NCBI GenBank assembly: GCA_963807305.1
Contig: CAWEBN010000010.1
Coordinates: 186,001-250,000, forward strand
DNA: 64,000 nucleotides
Reading direction: 5' to 3'
Origin: JAOPZW01 sp963807305
GTDB taxonomy: Bacteria > Actinomycetota > Thermoleophilia > Solirubrobacterales > Solirubrobacteraceae
The notes under the pieces are model-generated. The model was not told where the DNA came from, did not search any database, and worked only from the letters and a program-made list of their open reading frames with translations. The position numbers were made by a program, and so were the translations under genes. The first letter of the stretch is position 1, and every line of letters starts with the position of its first letter. Shown here in pieces: positions 15,948 through 24,622 of this stretch.

Positions 15948-16598
15948 ATGTCCCCGTTCTCGGTCACCGTGCCGAATGTCGCCGATCGCGAGCTCGGCCC
16001 CCTTCTGACTCACCTCTCGCAGGCGGGCTTCGACAACCCGATCATCGAGTCCGTCGGCGCCGACGGTACCTCGGCCTTGGCGGCCTCCGTCGCTCACGCT
16101 CGGCCTGCCGAGCTGCCCGAGGACTGGCGCCTGGTGCGGGAGCGCGACGGCGAGTCCTATCGGTGGCCGAAGCGCCGCGATCACTACACGCCCTACCGCG
16201 TGTTCATGGGCACCACGCGCGCGGAGGGCGCTGTTCAGGTCGCGCTCGGCGAGACGATTCGCACGAACGCGTGGGGACGCGACCGAAAGTACGTCGTCGC
16301 CTTCCTGAGCAGCGGATCCCCACAGGAGCCGCTCGTCGAGTTCGTCGCCACCGACGACTACGAGCAGACACGCGAGCTCGTCGCGGTCATTCGCGGCAGC
16401 GACGGGGGACGACGCATGTACGGCGCCGGTGACGCCCTACCCGCCGTCTACACCGAACGCTTTCGAACCGAGATCTACAACGATCGGATCACCCATCCGG
16501 GCGCCTGGAACAAGGTCGTCGTGGTCGCCCGCGAGGACGACGACGAGACGATGCTCAACCATGGCCTGATCCAGAGCCGACGGCGCTACCGGACCTAG
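15948..16598 (+). CDS. hypothetical protein of the island
   Basis: A 216-residue soluble protein, M-S-P-F-S-V-T-V-P-N-V-A-D-R-E-L. Start 15948 fits the -10-like box just upstream; ATG 15939 is also in frame. Internal features are P-E-D-W-R-L-V-R-E-R-D-G-E-S-Y-R, Y-R-V-F-M-G-T-T-R-A-E-G and many charged residues toward the end (R-E-D-D-D-E-T-M). No family is recognised. It ends 42 bp before the internal tRNA-3' repeat at 16641, so it is the last gene of the left island segment. Confidence 0.6.
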   Translation: MSPFSVTVPNVADRELGPLLTHLSQAGFDNPIIESVGADGTSALAASVAHARPAELPEDWRLVRERDGESYRWPKRRDHYTPYRVFMGTTRAEGAVQVALGETIRTNAWGRDRKYVVAFLSSGSPQEPLVEFVATDDYEQTRELVAVIRGSDGGRRMYGAGDALPAVYTERFRTEIYNDRITHPGAWNKVVVVAREDDDETMLNHGLIQSRRRYRT

Positions 16599-16640
16599 CG
16601 CCACAGCCGCCCGGCACCGGACACAGCAACCGCATGGGCA

Positions 16641-16680
16641 CGCACCCAGGAGGTCGGGGGTTCGAGTCCCCCTAGCTCCA
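16641..16680 (+). repeat. putative attachment repeat, copy 2 (partial tRNA-Ala)
   Basis: All 40 bases equal 12642-12681, starting at the anticodon CGC and ending TAGCTCCA. The 5' half of a tRNA is missing, so it is not a functional gene. Similarity ends sharply on both sides, unlike copy 3. It divides the island into a decayed left part and an intact right part. Confidence 0.85.
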
Positions 16681-16758
16681 TCGTCACGAAGCCCCTGCTA
16701 GGACGCTCGCCGCGAGGCGGGCTGTCACTTCGCGCCCGCGGTGTGCGTCTATAGAGGC

Positions 16759-17784
16759 ATGTCATCGCGGATAGCTCTCGTCATGTCGGCCACGATTGCG
16801 GGGTGCCTGCTGGCGAGCGTGCCGGCCGGCGCAGTCATCGGCGGCCGGCCGGTCGCGCGGTCGGCCAACCCGGCGGTCGTCGAGCTGCAGAGCTGCACGG
16901 GCTCGCTGATCGCGCCGGAGCGGGTCCTGACCGCGGCGCACTGCGCGCGGCAGCTGGTCCCGCACCGCACGCAGATCAAGATCGGCGACGCGCGGTACAC
17001 GGTGCAGCGCGTCGCGCGCGACCCGCGGTACGCCTACGCCGAGCATCGCTACGGCGACGCGACGCCCTACGCGCCGCCGTATGACGTCGCGGTGTTCGAG
17101 CTCGACCGGCCGGTCGTCGGCGTCGCGCCGCTGGCGCTGCGCACCGCACCGGTCAAGCCCGGGACGGCGGCGCGCACGATCGGCTTCGGCGTCGACCGCC
17201 TCGGCGGCACCTTCGGGACGCTGCGCGCGGCGGGCGTCGTGACGCGCAGCGACGCGACCTGCCGCGCGGCGATCCGCCGCGCCGACCCCAAGCAAGTCCA
17301 GCTGTACAAGCCGGGGCTGATGCTCTGCGTCCAGGACCCCGACCGGCGCCGCCCCTACCGCTCGGCGTGCAACGGCGACAGCGGCTCGCCGCTGCTGATC
17401 GGCGGCCGGGTCGCCGGCGTCGACGCATGGGGCGTCGACTGCGGGACCCACGGCAACGACCCCGCCAACTACATGACGATCCCGTCGGTCCTCGACTTCA
17501 TCACGGCCGCGCAGCCACCCTGGGAGCCCGAGCCCGCGACGCCGACCTCGATCTCCGGCACCGCGACCGTCGGCGCGACGCTGACGTGCGTCGCGCCGAC
17601 GTGGGCCGGGACGCCGCCGGCCAGCGTGACGTTCGACTGGGAGACGCCGCGCAGCGGCGCGGGCGGCCCGACCTACGTCGTCCAGCCCCAGGACGCCGGC
17701 GGCGTGATCCGGTGCCGCACAGCAGCGAGCATCGAGGGCGGCGGCACGGTGTACTTCCTCAGTGCGCCGGTGACGATCGGCTGA
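16759..17784 (+). CDS. secreted trypsin-like serine protease (S1) with C-terminal Ig-like domain
   Basis: A 341-residue exported protease. The signal peptide (about 1-26: I-A-L-V-M-S-A-T-I-A-G-C-L-L-A-S-V) leads directly to the activation-site-like V-I-G-G-R-P-V-A. The triad is visible: L-T-A-A-H-C, D-V-A-V-F-E-L and C-N-G-D-S-G-S-P-L. Cys pairs fit S1 disulfides. After about residue 255 a roughly 85-residue beta domain (S-I-S-G-T-A-T-V-G-A-T-L-T-C) follows, as found in Thermoleophilia secreted proteins. ATG 16759 is chosen so that the signal peptide is at the N-terminus. It is the first gene to the right of the internal repeat. Confidence 0.9.
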   Translation: MSSRIALVMSATIAGCLLASVPAGAVIGGRPVARSANPAVVELQSCTGSLIAPERVLTAAHCARQLVPHRTQIKIGDARYTVQRVARDPRYAYAEHRYGDATPYAPPYDVAVFELDRPVVGVAPLALRTAPVKPGTAARTIGFGVDRLGGTFGTLRAAGVVTRSDATCRAAIRRADPKQVQLYKPGLMLCVQDPDRRRPYRSACNGDSGSPLLIGGRVAGVDAWGVDCGTHGNDPANYMTIPSVLDFITAAQPPWEPEPATPTSISGTATVGATLTCVAPTWAGTPPASVTFDWETPRSGAGGPTYVVQPQDAGGVIRCRTAASIEGGGTVYFLSAPVTIG

Positions 17785-18045
17785 GCGTTCGACGGCGGTG
17801 ACGCGGTTGATCTAGATGCGGGATCGAGATGCTCGGGGATCGCGAGCCGATCTCGGGACTCGATACGGTCCGAGATGTCCATGGAGTTGGCGCTCCTTGG
17901 GCCATCGCCTCCGGCCGTCTGTGAGGGAGCCCTACAGATGCGAAATTCCCTTTGCGGGGAGTTCTGGGCTGAGTGACCGCCGGCTGGGTCGCCGCCGCGG
18001 CCGGCGCCCGCTCGGGCCGAGGATCCGGCTTTGTACTCTCGAACG

Positions 18046-19518
18046 ATGTCTGCCGCCGCGCCGCCCGCCGCCGAGCCCAACCGCTGGGCCGTGCTCGCGC
18101 TCGTCGGGGTGGCGCAGCTCATGGTCATTCTCGACTCGACCATCGTCAACATCGCGTTGCCGTCGGCGCAGCGCGACCTTGGGTTCTCGACGGAGAATCG
18201 CCAGTGGGTCGTCACCGCCTACGCGCTCGCGTTCGGCAGCCTGCTGCTGGTCGGCGGGAAGATCGGCGACCTCTTCGGGCGCAAGTGGACCTTCATCGCC
18301 GGCTTGATCGGCTTCTCCGCCGCGTCGTTCCTGGGCGGGCTGGCGCCCTCCTTCGAGGTCCTGGTGATCGCTCGGGCGCTGCAGGGCGCGTTCGGCGCGC
18401 TGCTCGCTCCGTCGGCTCTCTCGCTGCTCACCGTCACGTTCGCGGACTCGCCGGATCGGGCGAAGGCGTTCGGCATCTTCTCCGCGGTCGCGACCGCGGG
18501 CGCGTCGGTCGGCCTGATGCTCGGCGGCCTGCTGACCGACCTGCTCTCCTGGCGCTGGTGCTTGTACGTCAACCTGCTCATCGCCATCCCGGCCGTGTTC
18601 TTCGCGCTGCGACTCATCGTCAACGAGGGGCACCCGCAGCGGCCACGGATCGACTTCGTCGGCGTCGTGCTCGCGTGCACCGGCCTGTTCGCGCTCGTCT
18701 TCGGGTTCTCCAAGGCCGCGACGGACGCCTGGCAGGCACCCGTGACGATCGTCTCGCTCGCGGCGGGCGTCGCGCTGCTCATCGCGTTCGTGTTCACGGA
18801 GAAGCGCGTCGACCAGCCGTTGCTGCCCCTGCACATCGTCTGGGACCGCGCCCGTGGCGGCGCCTACGCCTCGATCGCCATCGCCGGCGCGAGCGTCTTC
18901 GCCATCTTCCTGTTCCTCACGTTCTTCATGCAGCAGAACCTCGGCTATTCACCCCTGAAGACCGGCGTCGCCTTCCTGCCGCTCACGGTGTTGATCTTCA
19001 TCATGGCGCCGACGGTGCAAACCCAGGTGCTGCCACGGCTGGGCGCGCGGCCGATCATCATGACGGGGATGGCGCTCGGCGCCGTCGCGATGCTCGCGTT
19101 CTTCGCCCAGCTGACGCCGTCCTCGACCTACGTCTCCCATGTCCTGCCGGGCCTGCTCATCATGGGCATCGGGATGCCGTGCATCTTCGCGCCGTCGTTT
19201 GGGACTGCGACGCTCGGTGTCGACCGCTATGAGGCCGGCGTCGCGTCGGCGATGGTCAACACCTCCCAGCAGGTAGGCGGCGCGGTCGGCACCGCGGTGC
19301 TCTCGACGATCTTCGCGACCGCCGCGTCCAGCTACGCCTCCAGCCACGCGCGCAGCCCGGGGCTGGCCGCGTCCGCCGTGGTGCACGGCTACACGACAGC
19401 GTTCTACTTCGCCGCGGTCTTGTTCGCGATCGGATTCCTCGTCGCTGCCCTCGTGCTCCCTCGCCGCATCGAGCCACGACGGGAGCCCGCCGGCGAACCG
19501 GCGACGGAGATGGCCTAG
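18046..19518 (+). CDS. MFS transporter, DHA2 (14-TMS drug exporter) type
   Basis: A 490-residue membrane exporter, M-S-A-A-A-P-P-A-A-E-P-N-R-W. The family motifs are present: L-D-S-T-I-V-N-I-A-L-P in helix 1, G-K-I-G-D-L-F-G-R-K between helices 2 and 3, and A-R-A-L-Q-G-A-F-G-A-L-L-A-P-S in the antiporter motif. About 14 membrane helices are expected. EmrB/QacA-like proteins expel drugs or metabolites with proton entry; the substrate is unknown. No regulator is adjacent. TTG 18031 is an alternative start. It converges with the oxidoreductase gene 19543-20682. Confidence 0.9.
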   Translation: MSAAAPPAAEPNRWAVLALVGVAQLMVILDSTIVNIALPSAQRDLGFSTENRQWVVTAYALAFGSLLLVGGKIGDLFGRKWTFIAGLIGFSAASFLGGLAPSFEVLVIARALQGAFGALLAPSALSLLTVTFADSPDRAKAFGIFSAVATAGASVGLMLGGLLTDLLSWRWCLYVNLLIAIPAVFFALRLIVNEGHPQRPRIDFVGVVLACTGLFALVFGFSKAATDAWQAPVTIVSLAAGVALLIAFVFTEKRVDQPLLPLHIVWDRARGGAYASIAIAGASVFAIFLFLTFFMQQNLGYSPLKTGVAFLPLTVLIFIMAPTVQTQVLPRLGARPIIMTGMALGAVAMLAFFAQLTPSSTYVSHVLPGLLIMGIGMPCIFAPSFGTATLGVDRYEAGVASAMVNTSQQVGGAVGTAVLSTIFATAASSYASSHARSPGLAASAVVHGYTTAFYFAAVLFAIGFLVAALVLPRRIEPRREPAGEPATEMA

Positions 19519-19542
19519 GCGCGGTCTGCGCGCTCATCTCAG

Positions 19543-20682
19543 TCAGAGGCCGAACCACCGCGCCCGCCTGACCGCGCCGAACTCCTGCTTCTCGGCGGCG
19601 TACTCCCGCGACGCGTCGTTTCGCTGCGCTGCTGCCGCCGGGCCGCTGAGGAAGTCGACTTCGACCTTGCTGACCAGCCCGTCCCCGAACTCGGCGTAGC
19701 AGATGCCCCACCCTCGGTACGGCGCCGGTGACTCCCCGCCGGCGATCGAGGCGGCGATGGCGTCGGCCACCACAAGCGCGGCCGACTCGGCGAAGATCCC
19801 CGCCTTGGGGACGGTGCGGGGGCCGCTGCAGACGTCGCCGATGGCGTAGATCTGATCGAACTGCGTCCTGAGGTTGGTCTGATCGACGGGCACCCAGCCG
19901 TTGACCGCGAGGCCCGACGATGTGAGCGGATCCGGCGCCCGATGGATCGGGATGCCGATGAAGAGGTCGTAGGGCAGCGTCCCGCCGCTCGCCAGGTGTG
20001 CCGTCCGTGTCGCCGGATCGATGCTCGTGACGAGGGTCTGCGACAACTCCTCGATGCCTCGGGCGGCGAGCGCCTCGCGGAACATCCGCGACACCTCTCC
20101 GGTCACCGGGACCGGGCCCTGCATCGGGAACGTCGACGTCAGCTGCACCGAGTCGCGGATGCCCCGCCGCGTGAAGTACTCGTGCAGCAGGAACGCCCCC
20201 TCGAACGGGGCCGGCGGGCACTTGAAGGGCTGCCCGAGCACGGAGACGAGAACCCTTCCGCCGTCGAACTCGGGCAGCGCGTCGCGCAGCCGTTCGGCGC
20301 CGGCGACCGTGTAGTACTCATGGCCGCCCGCCTCGAGGCCGGGCGTCGCGTCCATGTCGTAGTCGGCGCCCATCGCCACGACGAGGAAGTCCGCGTCGTA
20401 GGAATTGGCGTCCGTGGTGACCCGCCGGGCGCTGGGATCGATGGCGGTCACCGTCTCCTGGCGGAACTCGACGCCGACCATGTCGATGCTGCTGTAGGGC
20501 AGCCGTATCTCGTCGGCCGACTGCCGGCCGAGCATCACGTCGAGCTTGGAATAGCCGAAGACGAAGGCGTCGTTGCGGTCCAGCAGCGTGACGCGGACCG
20601 CATCCTCGAGCGTCTCCGAAAGCCGCTTCGCCAGCTCCAGGCCACCGAAGCCCGCGCCAAGGATCAGGACGTGTTTCTTCAC
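19543..20682 (-). CDS. FAD-dependent pyridine-nucleotide-disulfide-type oxidoreductase (SQR/NDH-2-like)
   Basis: A 379-residue flavoprotein with the N-terminal dinucleotide motif V-L-I-L-G-A-G-F-G-G-L-E-L-A and D-R-N-D-A-F-V-F-G. A mid-segment Q-P-F-K-C-P-P-A-P-F-E-G-A resembles the sulfide:quinone reductase region around the first active Cys, and a second FAD motif reads I-Y-A-I-G-D-V-C. Only one Cys near each SQR position is evident, so sulfide oxidation is unproven. NADH:quinone or related roles are equally possible. Convergent with the MFS gene, and divergent from the DUF1059 gene. Confidence 0.8.
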   Translation of the reverse strand: MKKHVLILGAGFGGLELAKRLSETLEDAVRVTLLDRNDAFVFGYSKLDVMLGRQSADEIRLPYSSIDMVGVEFRQETVTAIDPSARRVTTDANSYDADFLVVAMGADYDMDATPGLEAGGHEYYTVAGAERLRDALPEFDGGRVLVSVLGQPFKCPPAPFEGAFLLHEYFTRRGIRDSVQLTSTFPMQGPVPVTGEVSRMFREALAARGIEELSQTLVTSIDPATRTAHLASGGTLPYDLFIGIPIHRAPDPLTSSGLAVNGWVPVDQTNLRTQFDQIYAIGDVCSGPRTVPKAGIFAESAALVVADAIAASIAGGESPAPYRGWGICYAEFGDGLVSKVEVDFLSGPAAAAQRNDASREYAAEKQEFGAVRRARWFGL

Positions 20683-20792
20683 CGGAAGGCAACCCTATCC
20701 CGGGCGCGGGTGGCTCGCTCAACGTCGTCCCGGAACAGGTCTGACGCGCGGCGGTCGAACGGTTAGCCTCCACCCACACTAGGAGGTTCGAT

Positions 20793-20972
20793 GTGAAGCA
20801 ATTCCGCTGCGGCGTGCTGGTCCCCGGGTGCTGGGCCACCTTCCACGGCGAGACCGATGAGGAGATCCTCCGGCAGGTCGTCGTGCACGCGCGCGACGAG
20901 CACGGCATGGACCAGGTCCCGCCCGAGGTGGTCGACGAGATCCGTGCTGAGATCTCGGAGCGGGAGCCCTGA
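20793..20972 (+). CDS. DUF1059 small protein
   Basis: A 59-residue protein starting at GTG 20793, six bases after a perfect AGGAGG (20781-20786). It reads M-K-Q-F-R-C-G-V-L-V-P-G-C-W-A-T-F-H-G-E, then E-E-I-L-R-Q-V-V-V-H-A-R-D-E-H-G. The C-G-x-x-V-P-G-C spacing and the H-A-x-x-x-H-G helix define DUF1059, a possible metal-binding small domain. It stands 15 bp before the large LuxR gene and probably heads that operon. Confidence 0.85.
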   Translation: MKQFRCGVLVPGCWATFHGETDEEILRQVVVHARDEHGMDQVPPEVVDEIRAEISEREP

Positions 20973-20987
20973 TCGCAGGCGCCACGG

Positions 20988-23810
20988 GTGGCGATCGACG
21001 GACATGCGCGAGCTGAGAGGTCGCCGCCCGGCGAGCTGCTCGAACGCGACCGTGAGCTCGGGGTTCTCGAGGACCTGATCCAGGGCGTGCTCGAAGGCCG
21101 GCGTGGCCTGGCCCTGGTCGACGGACCGGCCGGGATCGGGAAGAGCCGCCTGCTCGCCGCGACGCGCGAGGCGGCGGAGCGTGCCGGCTTCCGCGTGCTC
21201 GCCGCCCGCGGGAGCGACCTCGAGCGAGAGCTGGCGTTCGGCGTCGTGCGGCAGCTGTTCGAGCCGCTCCTGCTCCGTGCCGACGACCGGGCGCGCTGGC
21301 TGAGCGGCCCCGCGGAACCGGCGGCGCGGGTCTTCGCGCCTCCCGACGACGGCGCCGACGAGTCCGACGTCTCCTTCGGCGTCCTCTACGGCCTGTTCTG
21401 GGTCACGGCGAACATCGCCGCCGACCGGCCGCTACTGCTGCTGATCGACGATCTGCACTGGTGCGACCAAGCGTCGCTGCGCTTCGTCGCCTACCTCGAG
21501 CGCCGGCTGGAAGGCCTGCAGGTTCTGGTCGCAACGGCTGCGCGCACCTCCGAGCAGCCGTCCGACTCGCGGCTGCTCGCCGAGATCGCAGCCGACCCCG
21601 TGGCGGTCTCGGTGCAGCTGACGGAGCTGAGCGAGGCCGCCGTGGCCGAGCTCGTGCGCGCACGGCTGGGGACCGAGGCCGAGCAGCCGTTCTGCGCCGC
21701 GTGTCATGAGGCGACCGGCGGTAACCCGCTACTCGTGCGCGAGCTGCTGAAGACGTTGCAGCAGGAGGCGGTGCCGCCCGACCGGGCGCACGCGGACGCC
21801 ATTCGCGAGGTGGGCCCGCGCGCGGTATCACGTACCGTGCTGCTGCGTCTGGCGCGACTGCCGCCCGACACCGTCCCGGTGGCGCGCGCCGTGGCGGTGC
21901 TCGGCGACGGCGCCGGCCTTCCCGCCGTCGCGACGGTGGCCGAGACCGGCGAGCACGGCGTGGCGGTGGCCGCTCGCGCCCTGGCCGACGCGGAGATCCT
22001 GCGGGCCGAGCCACCGCTCGGCTTCGTGCACCCGCTGGTGCGCGACGCCGTCTATCACGACCTCGCTCCGGCGGAACGCCAGTTGCTGCACGAGCGCGCG
22101 GCGAGAGCGCTCCTGGACCTCGGCGCCGTGCCCGAGGTGGTGGCAGCGCAGCTGCTTGCCGCGCCGTCCCGCGCCCAACCGTGGATCGTGGCGCTGCTGC
22201 GCGACGCGGCGCTGGCGGCGCGGCGCCGAGGTGCGACCGAGAGCGCGGTGCGCTACCTGCGGCGGGCGCTCGAGGAGCCGCCGCCGGCCGAGCAGCGCGA
22301 GCAGTTGCTGCTCGAGCTCGGGTTGGTCGAGGGCTTGGTCCATCCGGCGGCCGCCGTGGCGCACATCAGCCAGGTGCGCGATCAGCTGGTCGATCCCCAG
22401 GTGCGAGCGCAGGCCGCCGCGATGCTGGGGCGGATGCTCCTGTTCACCGGCCCGGCGCAGGCGGCCGCGACCGTCGTGCGGGGCGCGCTCGCAGACCTCC
22501 CGGCCGAGCACGCGGGCACGCGCCAGGCGCTCGAGGCGCTCGAGCTCTACACCGTCGCGTTCGGCGCGCAGGTGCCGGAGGCCGCGGCACGGCTCGCGCG
22601 CGTCCGCGCCGCCGGGCTCCAGAAGGGGCTGGGCGGCAGCATGCTCAGCGCCGTCGCCGCCTGGGACTGGGCGCTGCGGGGCGGCACCGCACAGGAGTGC
22701 TCCGAGCTGGCGCTCGCCTTGCTGGCCGACGGCTGGCTGATCACCCTGGACGCGGGGTTCATGGCCCTCGTCGCCGCCCGGGTGCTCGTCGTCGCCGATC
22801 GCGACGAGGCCCGCGATGTCTGCGAGTCGGCGCTGAGCGCGGCGCACCAGATGGGCTCGCTGATCGGCGTCTCGAGCGTGAACGTGTGGCGCGGTTGGAC
22901 CTGGCTCGCGCGGGGTGAGCTCGCCGAGGCCGAGGATGCGCTTCGCGAGGGGCTCGACGGCATCCGCCTGATGGAGGAGCGCAACGGCGCGGGCATGGCG
23001 TACGCGGCCGGCTTCCTCGCGCGCGTGCTGATCGAGCGCGGCGACCTCGACGGGGCACGCGGCGCGCTCATGAGCTGCCCGCAGCCGGCCCCCGGCTCGG
23101 ACGGGGAGGCGGTGGTGCGCGGCACCACGGTCGAGCTGCGGCTCGCGGAGCGCGACTGGACGCGGGCGCTCGACGAGGCCGAGCTCCATCGCGGGCAGCT
23201 GGGCGACGTCGACAACGTCGCTTGGGCGCCGTGGCGGTCGCTGAAGGCCCGGGCGCTGGACGGCCTCGAGCGGCGCGACGAGGCGCAGGCGCTCCTCGAG
23301 GAGGAGCTGGCCGAGGCGCGGCGCTGGGGCGCCCCGGGATCGCTGGCGCGCACCCTGCGGCTGCTCGGCGCGCTGCGCCACGAGGACGGGCTCGACCTGC
23401 TGCAGGAGGCGGTCGAGACCGCCGCCGGCTCGCCGGCGCGTCTCGAACACGCCAAGGCGCTCACCGCGCTCGGATCGGCGTTGCGGCTCGCCCGGAGGCC
23501 GTCGGACGCGCGGGCGCCGCTGCGCGACGCGTTCGAGATCGCCAGCCACTGCGGGGCGCAGCCGCTGGCCGAGCATGCCCGGGACGAGCTCTACGCCGCG
23601 GGCGGCCGCCCGCGGCGCCGGGCGCTCTCCGGCCCGGAGTCGCTGACGCCGAGCGAGCGGCGGATCGCCCAGCTCGCGGCCGCGGGCCAGAGCAACCGGG
23701 ACATCGCCCGGGCGCTCTACGTGATGCCCAAGACCGTCGAGGTCCATCTGACGAGCGTGTACCGCAAGCTGGGGATCCGGAGCCGCAGGGGCCTGGTCGA
23801 CGCGCTCTAG
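20988..23810 (+). CDS. LuxR-family ATPase regulator (AAA_16, LAL-like)
   Basis: A 940-residue regulator. An N-terminal AAA/NACHT-type ATPase has Walker A G-P-A-G-I-G-K-S-R at about residue 45 and Walker B L-L-L-L-I-D-D-L-H-W-C-D. The middle is a long TPR-like helical sensor region (about 350-860). The C-terminal LuxR HTH spans about 880-940 (L-T-P-S-E-R-R-I-A-Q-L-A-A-A-G, then V-E-V-H-L-T-S-V-Y-R-K-L-G). The architecture matches large ATP-binding LuxR (LAL/MalT-like) activators. GTG 20988 directly follows the DUF1059 gene. It likely controls the following small genes; the inducer is unknown. Confidence 0.92.
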   Translation: MAIDGHARAERSPPGELLERDRELGVLEDLIQGVLEGRRGLALVDGPAGIGKSRLLAATREAAERAGFRVLAARGSDLERELAFGVVRQLFEPLLLRADDRARWLSGPAEPAARVFAPPDDGADESDVSFGVLYGLFWVTANIAADRPLLLLIDDLHWCDQASLRFVAYLERRLEGLQVLVATAARTSEQPSDSRLLAEIAADPVAVSVQLTELSEAAVAELVRARLGTEAEQPFCAACHEATGGNPLLVRELLKTLQQEAVPPDRAHADAIREVGPRAVSRTVLLRLARLPPDTVPVARAVAVLGDGAGLPAVATVAETGEHGVAVAARALADAEILRAEPPLGFVHPLVRDAVYHDLAPAERQLLHERAARALLDLGAVPEVVAAQLLAAPSRAQPWIVALLRDAALAARRRGATESAVRYLRRALEEPPPAEQREQLLLELGLVEGLVHPAAAVAHISQVRDQLVDPQVRAQAAAMLGRMLLFTGPAQAAATVVRGALADLPAEHAGTRQALEALELYTVAFGAQVPEAAARLARVRAAGLQKGLGGSMLSAVAAWDWALRGGTAQECSELALALLADGWLITLDAGFMALVAARVLVVADRDEARDVCESALSAAHQMGSLIGVSSVNVWRGWTWLARGELAEAEDALREGLDGIRLMEERNGAGMAYAAGFLARVLIERGDLDGARGALMSCPQPAPGSDGEAVVRGTTVELRLAERDWTRALDEAELHRGQLGDVDNVAWAPWRSLKARALDGLERRDEAQALLEEELAEARRWGAPGSLARTLRLLGALRHEDGLDLLQEAVETAAGSPARLEHAKALTALGSALRLARRPSDARAPLRDAFEIASHCGAQPLAEHARDELYAAGGRPRRRALSGPESLTPSERRIAQLAAAGQSNRDIARALYVMPKTVEVHLTSVYRKLGIRSRRGLVDAL

Positions 23811-23892
23811 GGGGTCCCGCCCCGCACCTTGGGGTCAAAGTCAGGGGGTCGCCACGATGTGCCGGGGCCGCCGGGCGCAGATGCTCTGGCCC

Positions 23893-24069
23893 ATGAGCAT
23901 CGAGATCAGGCACATCGCGATCGACGTCCTCCTCGACGGGGACGAGATCAGCGGCCGAGCCGGTGACGGGACCGATCAGCCCAGGGCGTTCGAGGGTTGG
24001 CTGGGCCTACTGCAGACGCTCGACGCACTCCTCGACACAACCGATGAAGAGCCGGCTGCTCTTCGCTAA
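23893..24069 (+). CDS. hypothetical small protein next to LuxR regulator
   Basis: A 58-residue protein from ATG 23893: M-S-I-E-I-R-H-I-A-I-D-V-L-L-D-G-D-E-I-S, then F-E-G-W-L-G-L-L-Q-T-L-D-A-L-L. A beta strand and amphipathic helix can be predicted. I know similar short proteins beside LAL-type regulators in actinobacteria but no function. It sits 82 bp after the LuxR gene and 10 bp before the DUF4395 gene, in the same direction. Confidence 0.65.
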   Translation: MSIEIRHIAIDVLLDGDEISGRAGDGTDQPRAFEGWLGLLQTLDALLDTTDEEPAALR

Positions 24070-24079
24070 GGAGGACGTC

Positions 24080-24622
24080 ATGGAACTCAGCTTCGGCCAG
24101 CGCATCGCCGGCCTGACGGTCGACGGCGCCGAACTGCGGGCCGCAGTCTTCGACGAGAACCAGGTCCGCGCCGCCGCCGGCCTGACGATGGTCCTGGGCG
24201 CGGTGGCCTTCAACCTCGCCTACTTCAAGCACCAGTACATCCCGCTGCAGCTCGTCTCGACGCTGTTCTTCGTCGACTTCGTCGCCCGGCTCACGTTCGG
24301 CATCCGGAACAGCCCGATCGGCGTGGTCGCGCGCGTCATGACGTTCCGCCGGACCCCGGACTGGGTCTCGGCGAAGCCCAAGCGCTTCGCCTGGACGCTC
24401 GGCATGGGGATGGCGTTCTCGATGATGGTCATCACCAACAGCGGCATCCGCGGCACGCTGCCTCGGACGATCTGCATCATCTGCCTGACGCTGATGTGGA
24501 TGGAGTCGGTCCTGGGCGTGTGCCTGGGCTGCAAGATCCACGCGCTGCTCGTGCGCCGCGGGTGGGCGAGCGCGGATCCCGCGTTCGAGATCTGCTCCCA
24601 CGGCGAGTGCAGGGTCGCGTGA
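24080..24622 (+). CDS. DUF4395 membrane protein
   Basis: A 180-residue membrane protein from ATG 24080, with AAGGAGG six bases upstream. It has D-E-N-Q-V-R-A-A-A-G-L-T-M-V-L-G near residue 25, several membrane helices, and G-V-C-L-G-C-K-I-H near the end. The N-x-x-x-R-x-x-A-x-x-T motif and the C-x-x-C-x-I-H end are typical for DUF4395, often linked to sulfur or thiol metabolism genes. Its stop overlaps the aminotransferase ATG by one base (TGATG), so they are coupled. Confidence 0.85.
   Translation: MELSFGQRIAGLTVDGAELRAAVFDENQVRAAAGLTMVLGAVAFNLAYFKHQYIPLQLVSTLFFVDFVARLTFGIRNSPIGVVARVMTFRRTPDWVSAKPKRFAWTLGMGMAFSMMVITNSGIRGTLPRTICIICLTLMWMESVLGVCLGCKIHALLVRRGWASADPAFEICSHGECRVA

Noticed and set aside
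16641..16680. Second tRNA-Ala gene
   Set aside because: Only the 3' 40 bases exist, with no D-arm or acceptor 5' strand, so it is a repeat rather than a tRNA.
19543..20682. Confident sulfide:quinone reductase
   Set aside because: The complete set of active-site Cys residues is not evident, so only the broader flavoprotein family is called.
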